Shown here piece by piece: positions 35,813 to 43,541 of a stretch of 64,000 bases of DNA; position 1 is the first letter of the stretch, and each line of letters begins with the position of its first letter. A program made the position numbers and the translations under genes. The notes below the pieces were generated by a model. The model had not been told where the DNA came from, searched no databases, and saw nothing but the letters and a program-made list of their open reading frames with translations. The stretch comes from Arthrobacter sp. APC 3897 (lineage in GTDB: Bacteria; Actinomycetota; Actinomycetes; Actinomycetales; Micrococcaceae). The stretch is from contig NZ_JASDDG010000019.1 of the NCBI RefSeq assembly GCF_030407495.1, forward strand, positions 18,065 through 82,064, given 5' to 3'.

Positions 35813-37195
35813 ATGGCTCCGCGCATCATCGACCGGCTGGTCGAGCACATACTGGACACCCCCTACGAAGCATTCACCGAAGACGTGATCGAGGCAGCGA
35901 AAATGCGGCTGATTGACGCCCTGGGCTGCACCGTTTCGGGTGCGGGAGGAGCCGGCAACGATGCGGTGCTTCAGGTGGTCCGCGCCCTGGGCGGGGCACC
36001 CCAGGCGTCCCTGGTGGCCAGCGGTGAGAAGCTGGCTCTTCCTTACGCCGCCATGATCAACTCGCTGCAAAGCAGGAGCTTTGACTTCGAGGTGTGCGGG
36101 CCGGAACCGGAGGGGGTGAATGCCGGCAAGATGGTGGGACACGTAGCCAGCACCACTGAGCCCACGGCCTTGAACGTGGGGGAGTTCATGCACTCCAGCG
36201 GAAGGGAGCTGCTCGCGGCGGTCATCCTCGGCGGCGACGTGGCGGCCCGCGTTTCGGTCGCGAACACTTTCAATTTCGACGCCGACTTTGAAGTCTGCGG
36301 AACATCGAACGCTTTTGGCGCCGCCGCGGTGGCGGGCCGGCTCATGGGCCTGACCAGCGACCAGCTGCGCAACGCTTTTGGCATCCTGCTCAACCTGATG
36401 GCGGGCTCCTATCAGGGGATTTGGGACGGTGTTCCCTCCTTCAAACTCCCCGGTGCCATGGCGGCGTTCAACGGCATTCTCAGCTGCCAGCTTTCGGTGG
36501 CGGGCTTTGACGGCGTCCGCGACGCCCTGGAAAGCCGGCTGGGATACTTCAGCCTGTACACGGATGATCCGCACCCCGACGCCATGACCGCTGACCTGGG
36601 CGATATTTTCTACGTCCGGGGACAGCACAAAATGCACCCGTCCTGCTACGGAAACCACAACCCCATCGACTGTGCCCTGGAAGTCAGGGCGGAACACGGG
36701 TTTGCCGGCGACGACGTAGCGCAGGTGTACCTGGACGTCCTGCCCCAGCGCATTGACCATTTCCTCAATCAGGTTCCCGGCCCGGATGACCTGCAGCCGA
36801 AGTTTCTGTTCAGCATTCCCTACGGTGTGGCCAATGCGCTGTACCGGGGGCGGCCGGAACTGGAACATTACAGCGAACCTGCCATCCGTGATCCGCGGAT
36901 CCTGGACCTGGCGTCCCGGGTGGTGCTTCGGCCCAATCTGCCCAGCGGCAAGACGCATGCCATCCGGCTCACCATCATCCTCAAGGACGGCCGCGAACTG
37001 GAGTTCTTCCGCGAGAATCCGGTTGGCTGGCTCGATGACCCGGTGGGATACGACGACGTCGTCGCCAAGTATTGGCGCAACGTCCGGTTTAACGGCGCGC
37101 TTCCGCAGGAACAGGCCGAAAGTGCCCTGGAACTGATCCACAAACTCGAAGACGTCCCGGACGTCGCAGAACTTGCAAAGCAGCTGTCGCTGTAA
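35813..37195 (+). CDS. MmgE/PrpD family protein (third copy)
   Basis: 460 residues. The N-terminal MRLIDALGCTVSGAGGAGNDAVL and the middle HPSCYGNHNPIDCALEV fit MmgE/PrpD. The start at 35813 follows GAAAGGCGGG. A 147-base gap with a GCCCGTACGGGC palindrome (35683-35694) separates it from the aldolase gene, so an internal promoter is possible. A PrpD protein is not part of textbook meta-cleavage pathways; it may isomerise or hydrate an unusual cleavage product. Confidence 0.85.
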   Translation: MAPRIIDRLVEHILDTPYEAFTEDVIEAAKMRLIDALGCTVSGAGGAGNDAVLQVVRALGGAPQASLVASGEKLALPYAAMINSLQSRSFDFEVCGPEPEGVNAGKMVGHVASTTEPTALNVGEFMHSSGRELLAAVILGGDVAARVSVANTFNFDADFEVCGTSNAFGAAAVAGRLMGLTSDQLRNAFGILLNLMAGSYQGIWDGVPSFKLPGAMAAFNGILSCQLSVAGFDGVRDALESRLGYFSLYTDDPHPDAMTADLGDIFYVRGQHKMHPSCYGNHNPIDCALEVRAEHGFAGDDVAQVYLDVLPQRIDHFLNQVPGPDDLQPKFLFSIPYGVANALYRGRPELEHYSEPAIRDPRILDLASRVVLRPNLPSGKTHAIRLTIILKDGRELEFFRENPVGWLDDPVGYDDVVAKYWRNVRFNGALPQEQAESALELIHKLEDVPDVAELAKQLSL

Positions 37196-37266
37196 TGCAC
37201 CACCGCACCCCCGCCTTGCAGGGGCTGCACCGCACCATTTCCGCACAACCAAAGGATGGAATCGAC

Positions 37267-37872
37267 ATGACACTGACCACCGGCACCGAAGCGCAGGTCA
37301 AGACAGAGTTCAACCCCCGCCTGGCCCACCTCGGTATCTTCTGCAAGGACCTCGACGCGATGGTTGAGTTCTACTGCCGTGAATTCGGCATGATTATCAG
37401 TGACTCCGGGCTCGGCAAATCCGGCAAAGCAGCCACCAAGCGACGCGGCGCCTTCCTCACCGGTGACCCGAGCGAGCACCACCAGCTGGCACTCATCGAA
37501 GGCCGCGCCCCGGAAACCCCGCCCACCACGGCGCAGATCTCCTTCCTCGTGCCCAACCTCAGTGAGCTGCGGGCCTTCTGGCGCCACGTCGTCACCACCG
37601 GCATTCCGGTTCAGGTGGTCAAGAACCACGGCAACGCCTGGAGCATCTACATCGATGATCCGGACGGCAACATGATCGAGGTCTACACCCACTCTGACTG
37701 GTACACGCAGCAGCCCCTGGGGGAGCCGCTGAACCTGGAGGACAGCGAAGAAGAGATCCTGCGGCAGACCGAGGCACTGGTCAGCCAGGACCCGAAGGCC
37801 CGGCCCCGTACCGAGTGGATGGCAGAGCAGGCAGCAAAACTCAAGGCTGCCCGAGTCGCTCTCGCCTCGTGA
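37267..37872 (+). CDS. VOC family protein, candidate one-domain extradiol ring-cleavage dioxygenase
   Basis: 201 residues with a single VOC module, shorter than two-domain BphC-type enzymes (about 300). Candidate Fe(II) ligands of the 2-His-1-Glu type are His21 (LAHLGIFCKDLD), His71 or His72 (SEHHQLALIEGR) and Glu138 (DDPDGNMIEVY). Its position between hydratase/aldolase genes and a meta-cleavage-product-type hydrolase supports a ring-cleaving role. The start follows AAAGGATGG. A glyoxalase or isomerase function cannot be excluded. A C-terminal roughly 50-residue polar tail follows the domain. Confidence 0.78.
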   Translation: MTLTTGTEAQVKTEFNPRLAHLGIFCKDLDAMVEFYCREFGMIISDSGLGKSGKAATKRRGAFLTGDPSEHHQLALIEGRAPETPPTTAQISFLVPNLSELRAFWRHVVTTGIPVQVVKNHGNAWSIYIDDPDGNMIEVYTHSDWYTQQPLGEPLNLEDSEEEILRQTEALVSQDPKARPRTEWMAEQAAKLKAARVALAS

Positions 37873-38774
37873 CCGCCGCCGTCGGGGAATTCCGCAGCGT
37901 CTGGACTTACCTGAACCGCACTCCGCACGCCCTCCGCACGGTGGAGGCGCGCGGGGTGCGCACCAGGTACCTGGAAGCGGGCGATCCCTCCAACCCCGTC
38001 CTCATCCTGCTGCACGGCACTGCCGGCAGCCTGGAGAACTTCTGCGCCAATTATGAGGCGCTGTCCCGGGATTACCACGTCCTGGGGCTGGACCTGCTGG
38101 GCTGCGGGTACACGGATAAACCGGACTTCGATTATCAGATTTCCGATTATGCAGCGCATGTGCGCGATTTCATGGACGCCCTGGGCATCAGGGAAGCCTC
38201 GCTGATTGGCGTGTCCCTGGGATCATGGGTGGCCGCCCGGCTGGCCAGGGATCTGCCGGAGCGGATTGTGTCCCTGGTTGCGCTGGCACCGGCCGGAATC
38301 GTCGTCGACGCCGCTGCCGAGGAGAGTTTTGCAGCTGACGTCAGGCGGCGCCGCGGAGCCGCGGCAGCGGACCCGACCTGGGAGACGGTGAGCGCGGCCA
38401 TGGGACGCCTCATGCTGAACCGCGAGGATCTTATTGATGACCTCGTGGCCGTGCGGCTGGGGATTTACCGGCAGGATTCCATGAAGGCCGCCATGGGCCA
38501 TCTCCTGGCCTTCACCCGCGGGAACAACAAACTGACCCGCGAGGAGTGGTCCGAGATCCGCCAGCCCATGCTGGTGGTGGCGTCGGTTGATGCGCCGAAT
38601 ATGTTCCTGGACAACGCGTATGAGATCACGCGTCTGGTGCCGGGCGCCGAACTCTGCGAAATGCACGGGTGTGACCACTGGCCCCAGTTTGAACAGCCGG
38701 AAGTTTTCCACGAAGTGGTGCTCCGGTTCCTGGGCAAACATGTGAAGGGCCGTGAACTGACCAGCGCGCGCTGA
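37869..38774 (+). CDS. Alpha/beta hydrolase, meta-cleavage product hydrolase-like
   Basis: 301 residues. Oxyanion HGTAGS near residue 48, nucleophile elbow GVSLGS (Ser near 117), an acidic residue in the late VDAPNMF segment and the C-terminal GCDHWPQFEQPE His complete the MhpC/BphD-like pattern. Such enzymes cleave C-C bonds in ring-fission products; carboxylesterase activity is the alternative. GTG start overlapping the VOC gene stop (GTGA) implies coupling. Last gene of the operon, followed by a strong terminator. Confidence 0.85.
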   Translation: MTAAVGEFRSVWTYLNRTPHALRTVEARGVRTRYLEAGDPSNPVLILLHGTAGSLENFCANYEALSRDYHVLGLDLLGCGYTDKPDFDYQISDYAAHVRDFMDALGIREASLIGVSLGSWVAARLARDLPERIVSLVALAPAGIVVDAAAEESFAADVRRRRGAAAADPTWETVSAAMGRLMLNREDLIDDLVAVRLGIYRQDSMKAAMGHLLAFTRGNNKLTREEWSEIRQPMLVVASVDAPNMFLDNAYEITRLVPGAELCEMHGCDHWPQFEQPEVFHEVVLRFLGKHVKGRELTSAR

Positions 38775-38781
38775 TGATACG

Positions 38782-38826
38782 AAAGGCCGGCCGGACGCTT
38801 CACCGTCCGGCCGGCCCTTTGGGTTT
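38782..38826 (+). terminator. Intrinsic terminator of the plus-strand aromatic operon
   Basis: Long GC-rich stem (left arm 38782-38797, right arm 38804-38820, one bulge, CTTCAC loop) followed by GGGTTTT. Seven bases after the hydrolase stop. Confidence 0.8.
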
Positions 38827-38852
38827 TCATACACCGGCCGAGAGGGTGCACC

Positions 38853-38885
38853 AAAAAGGGGCGGGATGTCTTCATCCCGCCCCTT
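38853..38885 (-). terminator. Intrinsic terminator of the minus-strand monooxygenase gene
   Basis: Perfect 13-base arms (38856-38868 and 38873-38885) with a four-base loop; read on the minus strand it is followed by five T. It lies 12 bases beyond the monooxygenase stop. Confidence 0.82.
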
Positions 38886-38897
38886 CCCGTGTTCGGC

Positions 38898-40157
38898 CTA
38901 CTTGTAATAGGCCAGGGTGCCGAAGTCAGTGAACGGTGCAGGCGGCAGCCCGAACAGAGTCTTGATGTACTGTCCCGCCGCCAGTTCACGGCCTGCCGAA
39001 CCGTGGTTCCGGGCAGCCATCAGATCCCGGAAGGTCTGCTGCAGCGGGTTGCTGGAAGCGGAAGCTGCAGCGCCGGCAATGGGCCAAATGTCGGCAAAGG
39101 ACTCGAAGCACGTGGCATTGGCCTGCGCTGACTCGTAACGGATCCGCATGCGCTCCAGCGGAGTGGCTTCCTCTCCCCGGCAGGCAATGTCAAATAGCAT
39201 CCGCCAGTTCTGCAGGTGGCGCTCCCGTGCCGTACCGATCTTGGTCAGCGCCTCGGCTACCTTCAGGTGCAGGAAAGGGTTCTGGGCGATGGGAGAACCG
39301 GTGCCCTGACGGGTGAGCCGCAGGCGGGACTGCTCAATGAACGTGTTGATGCCCCCGAGTCCTGCGCCCAGGACGGTGTTGGTGGGTGTGGCGTTAAAGA
39401 CGGCCGAGAAGGACATCCAGTAGAGGGGAACGTTGTTGACTGCCCATCCCGGGTTCTCGTCATTGTAGGTGTCGACGAATTTGTGCACCCGGTAGTCCGG
39501 CACAAAGACATCGGTGAGCGAGACTGACTTGCTTCCGGTGCCCTTGAGTCCCTGGACATCCCAGCTGTCATGGTCCACCGTTACATCGCTGATCGGCACA
39601 ACAAAGGCCTTGTCGCCGCCGCCCAGGATCACCCACTGGGCATGGTCAACACCGCTGGAGAACGTCCACGTGCCGTTCAGGACGTAGCCGTCACCGGCTT
39701 CCGTTACCTTGCCGATGGGAGCGTAGGAGCTGGAGGCGCGGGTGTCCGGGCCGGTGGCCCAGAATTCATCCTGCATCCGCTCGGACATGAGCGCGATCTC
39801 GAAAGAGTGCACGTTGAGCTGGCCGGCAATCCAGGCGGCGGAGGCATCGGCCTCGGCGATTTTCATGATGCCTTCGAAGAAGGACGCCGGGTCCATCTCA
39901 AGTCCGCCGTAACGCAGGGGAGTGAAGGCCCGGAACAGTCCGGTCCCGATCATGTCCTCAACCGTGGCGTCGGGGACCCGCCCCTCGGCTTCGGACTGTT
40001 CCCGGCGGGACCGGACGCCCTCAAGGATTTCGTCAACGGCTGCGAGGTAATCCTGGCCGGCGGACAGTGCGCGTTCCCGGTAAGCGGACCAGTCAAGGGT
40101 GCGGGGGTTGGAATCAGTGATGGTGGCTGGGTTCAGGGAGTCGGACAAGGTCGACAT
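38898..40157 (-). CDS. Flavin-dependent monooxygenase, acyl-CoA dehydrogenase-fold oxygenase component (HPA 3-hydroxylase C2/HsaA-like)
   Basis: 419 residues, matching group D two-component flavin hydroxylases such as p-hydroxyphenylacetate hydroxylase C2 (about 420). The middle part (GDGYVLNGTWTFSSGVDHAQWVILGG) is the conserved acyl-CoA-dehydrogenase-like beta domain, and the C-terminus is helical. It would use reduced flavin from the reductase encoded upstream to ortho-hydroxylate a phenol, producing a catechol for ring cleavage. GGAGGG lies just before ATG 40157. A 121-base gap with a hairpin separates it from the reductase gene. Confidence 0.86.
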   Translation of the reverse strand: MSTLSDSLNPATITDSNPRTLDWSAYRERALSAGQDYLAAVDEILEGVRSRREQSEAEGRVPDATVEDMIGTGLFRAFTPLRYGGLEMDPASFFEGIMKIAEADASAAWIAGQLNVHSFEIALMSERMQDEFWATGPDTRASSSYAPIGKVTEAGDGYVLNGTWTFSSGVDHAQWVILGGGDKAFVVPISDVTVDHDSWDVQGLKGTGSKSVSLTDVFVPDYRVHKFVDTYNDENPGWAVNNVPLYWMSFSAVFNATPTNTVLGAGLGGINTFIEQSRLRLTRQGTGSPIAQNPFLHLKVAEALTKIGTARERHLQNWRMLFDIACRGEEATPLERMRIRYESAQANATCFESFADIWPIAGAAASASSNPLQQTFRDLMAARNHGSAGRELAAGQYIKTLFGLPPAPFTDFGTLAYYK

Positions 40158-40234
40158 GTTCCCTCCTCTTGTTTCTTTGGTCGGTGCGCGTCGCCGTATT
40201 TTGGGCGGGCTGACGCAGGTCATTCAGCGGGCTT

Positions 40235-40261
40235 CAGGGAACGCGGCTAACCGGTTCCCTG
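40235..40261 (-). promoter_or_regulatory. Intercistronic hairpin between reductase and monooxygenase genes
   Basis: CAGGGAAC (40235-40242) and GTTCCCTG (40254-40261) are exact inverted arms; the stem extends inward with one bulge around a CTAA loop. No T run follows, so mRNA processing or partial attenuation is more likely than full termination. Confidence 0.45.
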
Positions 40262-40278
40262 CGGTTATCAGGAAGTGG

Positions 40279-41253
40279 TTACGGTGCCAGAAGGCGGAGC
40301 AGGACCCGGCGGGCAGCTTCCAGGTCAGCGGGGTCTATGCCGTTCAGCTGTGCGGCGGTGAATTCCTGCGCGCTGCTCAGGAGATCACGGCGCACGGCCC
40401 TGCCGGCGTCAGTCAGTTCAAACACGTTGCCTGCGGAAACGGCAACCCACCCCCTCGCACGGAAATCGTTCAGCGTGTCCTCCACCGTGGCTTCGCCCAG
40501 CAGCGCCCGCTCGGAGATCTCGGCGGCTGTTGCCGGGGCAGCATCGAGCAGGTTGATGACCCGGCTTCCCACCACATTGATGTCCAGGCGGCTCCGGTAC
40601 TCATCAAAGAGGCTGGACATGTGCTGTTCCGTGGCCTTGAGCAATGACATGAACAGGGGCTGATCCCCTTCGGCGCCGGCAGGCTTGACGGAGGGCGCTG
40701 CTGAGGTCAGCTCCACCTGCGGATGTGCCTCGGCTATGCCGTACTGTCCCTGCGAGAAGAGCAGCGGTGCACCGTCCAGCCGGGTGCAGCGATTGACCCG
40801 GCCAATGATGATCTGGTGATCGCCGCCGTCGTGCGTTGCCTCCAGGGTGCATTCGAAGTGCGCAATGGCCTGGTTCAGGACCGGGTCGCCGTGCATGCCG
40901 GCAGTCCAGGAAACCTGGTCAAACTGATCGTCCTGCGGACGTGCGAAGAGGCCGGAGACAGCCACCTGGTCCTCTGCCAATACGCTGACGCTGAAGTGCC
41001 CGTTGCGGGTAAAGGTGTCGCGGTTCCGGGATTCGTTGCGGATGGACCATGAAATAAGCGGGGGATCCAGTGATACGGCGGCAAAGGAATTGACCGCCAT
41101 GCCCACGTGGCTGGTTCCGTCCGACGTCGTGATGACGGTGACTCCGGTTGCAAACTGTCCAAGGGCCCGCCGGAAGGCGCGGGGGTCCTCCGCGGGATCT
41201 CCCCGCTCAATGATGCCGGCAGCGGTTGGCTGCGGCGAATAGGTGATGCTCAT
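40279..41253 (-). CDS. Flavin reductase with C-terminal winged-helix (MarR-like) domain
   Basis: 324 residues. Residues about 25-175 are a flavin reductase domain (GQFATGVTVITT at 32-43, GDHQIIIGRV at 144-153). A linker leads to about 205-324, which reads as a MarR-type winged helix (NLLDAAPATAAEISERALL, then VEDTLNDFRARGWV). The same architecture and length are known for the C1 reductase of Acinetobacter p-hydroxyphenylacetate hydroxylase, where the extra domain senses the phenolic substrate and stimulates NADH oxidation. AAGGAG precedes ATG 41253. It supplies reduced flavin to the oxygenase. Confidence 0.86.
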   Translation of the reverse strand: MSITYSPQPTAAGIIERGDPAEDPRAFRRALGQFATGVTVITTSDGTSHVGMAVNSFAAVSLDPPLISWSIRNESRNRDTFTRNGHFSVSVLAEDQVAVSGLFARPQDDQFDQVSWTAGMHGDPVLNQAIAHFECTLEATHDGGDHQIIIGRVNRCTRLDGAPLLFSQGQYGIAEAHPQVELTSAAPSVKPAGAEGDQPLFMSLLKATEQHMSSLFDEYRSRLDINVVGSRVINLLDAAPATAAEISERALLGEATVEDTLNDFRARGWVAVSAGNVFELTDAGRAVRRDLLSSAQEFTAAQLNGIDPADLEAARRVLLRLLAP

Positions 41254-41387
41254 TTCCTGGTCTCCTTGTTGGTGCGGCATGACCGTCACGGCCCATGTCT
41301 CCTCGCCCAAAGTATGGTCCGTGGCGGGACGCGCCGGGAGCAGGTGTTCCGGATGCCGGGATAGTTCCCCGTCGGCCGTGCCCGGCA

Positions 41388-41402
41388 TTCCGCACAGCGG
41401 AA
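41388..41402. promoter_or_regulatory. IclR-type palindrome TTCCGCACAGCGGAA
   Basis: Perfect 6-base arms around ACA, between the divergent reductase and carboxymuconolactone-decarboxylase-like genes. It matches the three operator copies near 3059-3213 at 13 of 15 positions, so it may be bound by the IclR regulator encoded at 43542 or by the one at 2252. Confidence 0.5.
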
Positions 41403-41486
41403 GACGGCGTGCCGGCAGCTCCGGATCAGCCATAGACTTCCCGGGTGGCAAGGCCCGCTGCACTTACTCCGACAGAAGGAGCCCCC

Positions 41487-42038
41487 GTGGCACGCATCCC
41501 CTACCTCGATCCTGCTGCCGCGCCCGCACGGACGCGGCAGGCGCTGGACGGCAAACGAGGCATCAACATTTTCCGGCTCATTGCACAGGCGGAAAACGCG
41601 GCACCCGAAGTCCTGGCGCTCGGGCACCGGCTGAGCCGGGGAAGTTCACTGCCGCCGGTTGAACGCGAGGTGGTCATTCTCCGGGTGGCCCGGCTCTCGC
41701 AGGCAAGCTATCAGGCGCACGAGCACCATGCAGTGGCGCTGCGGCACGGGTTCACGGAAGAGAAGATCGCCGCGGTGGCCCAGTATCCTGCCGCAGGAAG
41801 CGCGGAGCACCTGACGGACTTTGAGCAGGACCTGATCAGGTTCACGGATTCAGTGGTGGAGACCACCACAGCCCCGGATGATCTGTTTGCCCGGATCACT
41901 GCTGTCTACAACCACTCCGAAGTGGTGGAGCTGGTGCTCATGATCGGCTTCTACATGATGGTGGGCCGCGTCATGAATACCTTCGAGGTGGAACTGGAAA
42001 CGGGTCCGGTGGAGATCTTCAGGACCGCGTCAGCCTAA
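41487..42038 (+). CDS. Carboxymuconolactone decarboxylase family protein
   Basis: 183 residues. The CMD fold is indicated by PPVEREVVILRVARLSQASYQAHEHHAVALRHGFTEEKI. There is no CxxC pair, so this is not an AhpD-type peroxidase; SYQAHEHH resembles members of unknown activity often found in aromatic loci. I take GTG 41487, five bases after AAGGAG; an upstream in-frame start at 41445 lacks support. Its 3' end overlaps the convergent TetR-type gene by nine bases. Confidence 0.8.
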   Translation: MARIPYLDPAAAPARTRQALDGKRGINIFRLIAQAENAAPEVLALGHRLSRGSSLPPVEREVVILRVARLSQASYQAHEHHAVALRHGFTEEKIAAVAQYPAAGSAEHLTDFEQDLIRFTDSVVETTTAPDDLFARITAVYNHSEVVELVLMIGFYMMVGRVMNTFEVELETGPVEIFRTASA

Positions 42039-43295
42039 CTGCCCGTCCGTTCCGCCCGCCGTGCCTTCGATCATGGCGCCAACAAGTGCGGAGAGCAGAG
42101 CCGTGTCATAGGTCTGGCCGAAAGCGACGCCGAGCATCAGCCCTTCCCGAAGGACATTGGCGGCCCAGCCGATGCCGGCAGGATCGGCTGTTGTCCCGGC
42201 GGACCCAGCGGCCGCGGCAATCCACGTGTCCAGGGCGGCAAACTCACGCGCCATACCCAGCTGGATGGCCTCTCCGCCCAAGGACGGCGGGTCCCTGCGC
42301 TGGAGTTTCAGGAGCAGTCCTGCCTTGACCGTATCCGGACACCTCATGGCACCCTCTACGCTGCCTACCAGTGACCCGGCCAGGGCAGCGGACCAGCCGG
42401 TCCCGGACCGGGGGTCGGTGTGCGGTGCGTTCATGAGGCTGAGGAAGGGTTCGGAGACAGCCTCGCGGATCAGCGTCTCCTTGTTTTGGTAGCGCCAGTA
42501 GATGGAACTGCGCTGCATCTGCGAACGCTCGCAGATCCGGGCCAGGGTTGCTCCTTCGTATCCGCTTTCGGCCACAAGGGAACGCGTGGCGGAAAGCAGG
42601 AACTCCGGCGAGCCCGGCTCCGGGTGGGCCGTGTCTTTTCCCGCGAAATCCGGGGCGCCCGCGATGGCCGGGGGAAGCAGGTGTTCCCGGGACAGCAGTT
42701 CCTCGAAGGCTGCAGAGAGCGCCGCCGCTACGAGGGTGCCACCCCGGTGGACGGGCGGCACATCGGAAATATAGTGGCCGTCCAGGAAAGCGATGGTCAG
42801 CATGGTCATCCACTCGGCAATGTCTTCCCGGGGAGACCCGAAGCGCGCTTCAGCTGCAGCCTTCCACCAGGCGGCAAGTTGCCGGCGTACCCGCTGGCGG
42901 CGTCCGCGGAAGGGCTCCTGGGCGGGGGACCCGGCGGCGTTGCCTTCCAGGGCGATCATGATGCCCAACCGAACGGGAGCTTCTGTCGGCGCCGGGGTGA
43001 AGTCCGCTCCGAGCACTCGGAACAGTTGCTCCGCCAGGGGAGTCTCCGGATCAAAGTCGGGCCAGCCCGGTGCTTCGTCCGCCCGCCGCCGGTATGTGCT
43101 TTCCAGCGCCGCGGCAATCAGGCCGTCCTTGGTATCGAAGTACCAGTAGATGGAGCTGGCAGGCCTGCCGGTGACTCGTGTGATGCGCGCAATGGTGGTG
43201 CCGTCATATCCATACCGGCTGACGAGGCTCACGGTTTTCGCCAGGATGGTCTGCAATGACACCTCGCCGCGCGCGTTTCTGCGACTGGTGTTCAT
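42030..43295 (-). CDS. Double-headed TetR family regulator (two fused TetR units)
   Basis: 421 residues, about twice the family length. Two TetR DNA-binding domains are visible: residues about 17-62 (SRYGYDGTTIARITRVTGRP, SSIYWYFDTKDGLI) and about 231-278 (AESGYEGATLARICERSQMQ, SSIYWRYQNKETLI), each followed by a roughly 120-150 residue helical ligand-type domain. A start-to-stop continuous frame rules out two adjacent genes. Both halves share the SSIYW helix end, so this looks like an internal duplication. It diverges from the IclR gene and may bind the shared promoter elements there. Confidence 0.88.
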   Translation of the reverse strand: MNTSRRNARGEVSLQTILAKTVSLVSRYGYDGTTIARITRVTGRPASSIYWYFDTKDGLIAAALESTYRRRADEAPGWPDFDPETPLAEQLFRVLGADFTPAPTEAPVRLGIMIALEGNAAGSPAQEPFRGRRQRVRRQLAAWWKAAAEARFGSPREDIAEWMTMLTIAFLDGHYISDVPPVHRGGTLVAAALSAAFEELLSREHLLPPAIAGAPDFAGKDTAHPEPGSPEFLLSATRSLVAESGYEGATLARICERSQMQRSSIYWRYQNKETLIREAVSEPFLSLMNAPHTDPRSGTGWSAALAGSLVGSVEGAMRCPDTVKAGLLLKLQRRDPPSLGGEAIQLGMAREFAALDTWIAAAAGSAGTTADPAGIGWAANVLREGLMLGVAFGQTYDTALLSALVGAMIEGTAGGTDGQLG

Positions 43296-43423
43296 CGCCG
43301 CCTTCCCCTAGCTTTCGAAACGGGCAGTGCGCCTATTCTGCCCTAAATCCTATCCGCACCAGCCACCGAGCATATTGCCTATCCCGGTGGATGGGAATGC
43401 GCTTGCGGCGGCGCGCCGGGGGA

Positions 43424-43474
43424 TTGACCACGCGTGGACCATTCACTACAATCTCTGTACTAAGCACTCCAGAA
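43424..43474 (+). promoter_or_regulatory. Promoter and operator of the IclR gene
   Basis: TTGACC (43424-43429), 17-base spacer and TACAAT (43447-43452) make a strong sigma-70-type promoter. One base after the -10 box starts the 21-base element (43454-43474) shared with the aromatic operon promoter at 30457-30477. Confidence 0.7.
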
Positions 43475-43541
43475 GTGATGTAGGCCATAGAACGTACAGT
43501 GCAGAAGCAAGGATGCTGTGCGCTGATCTGAGGGAGCCGGT

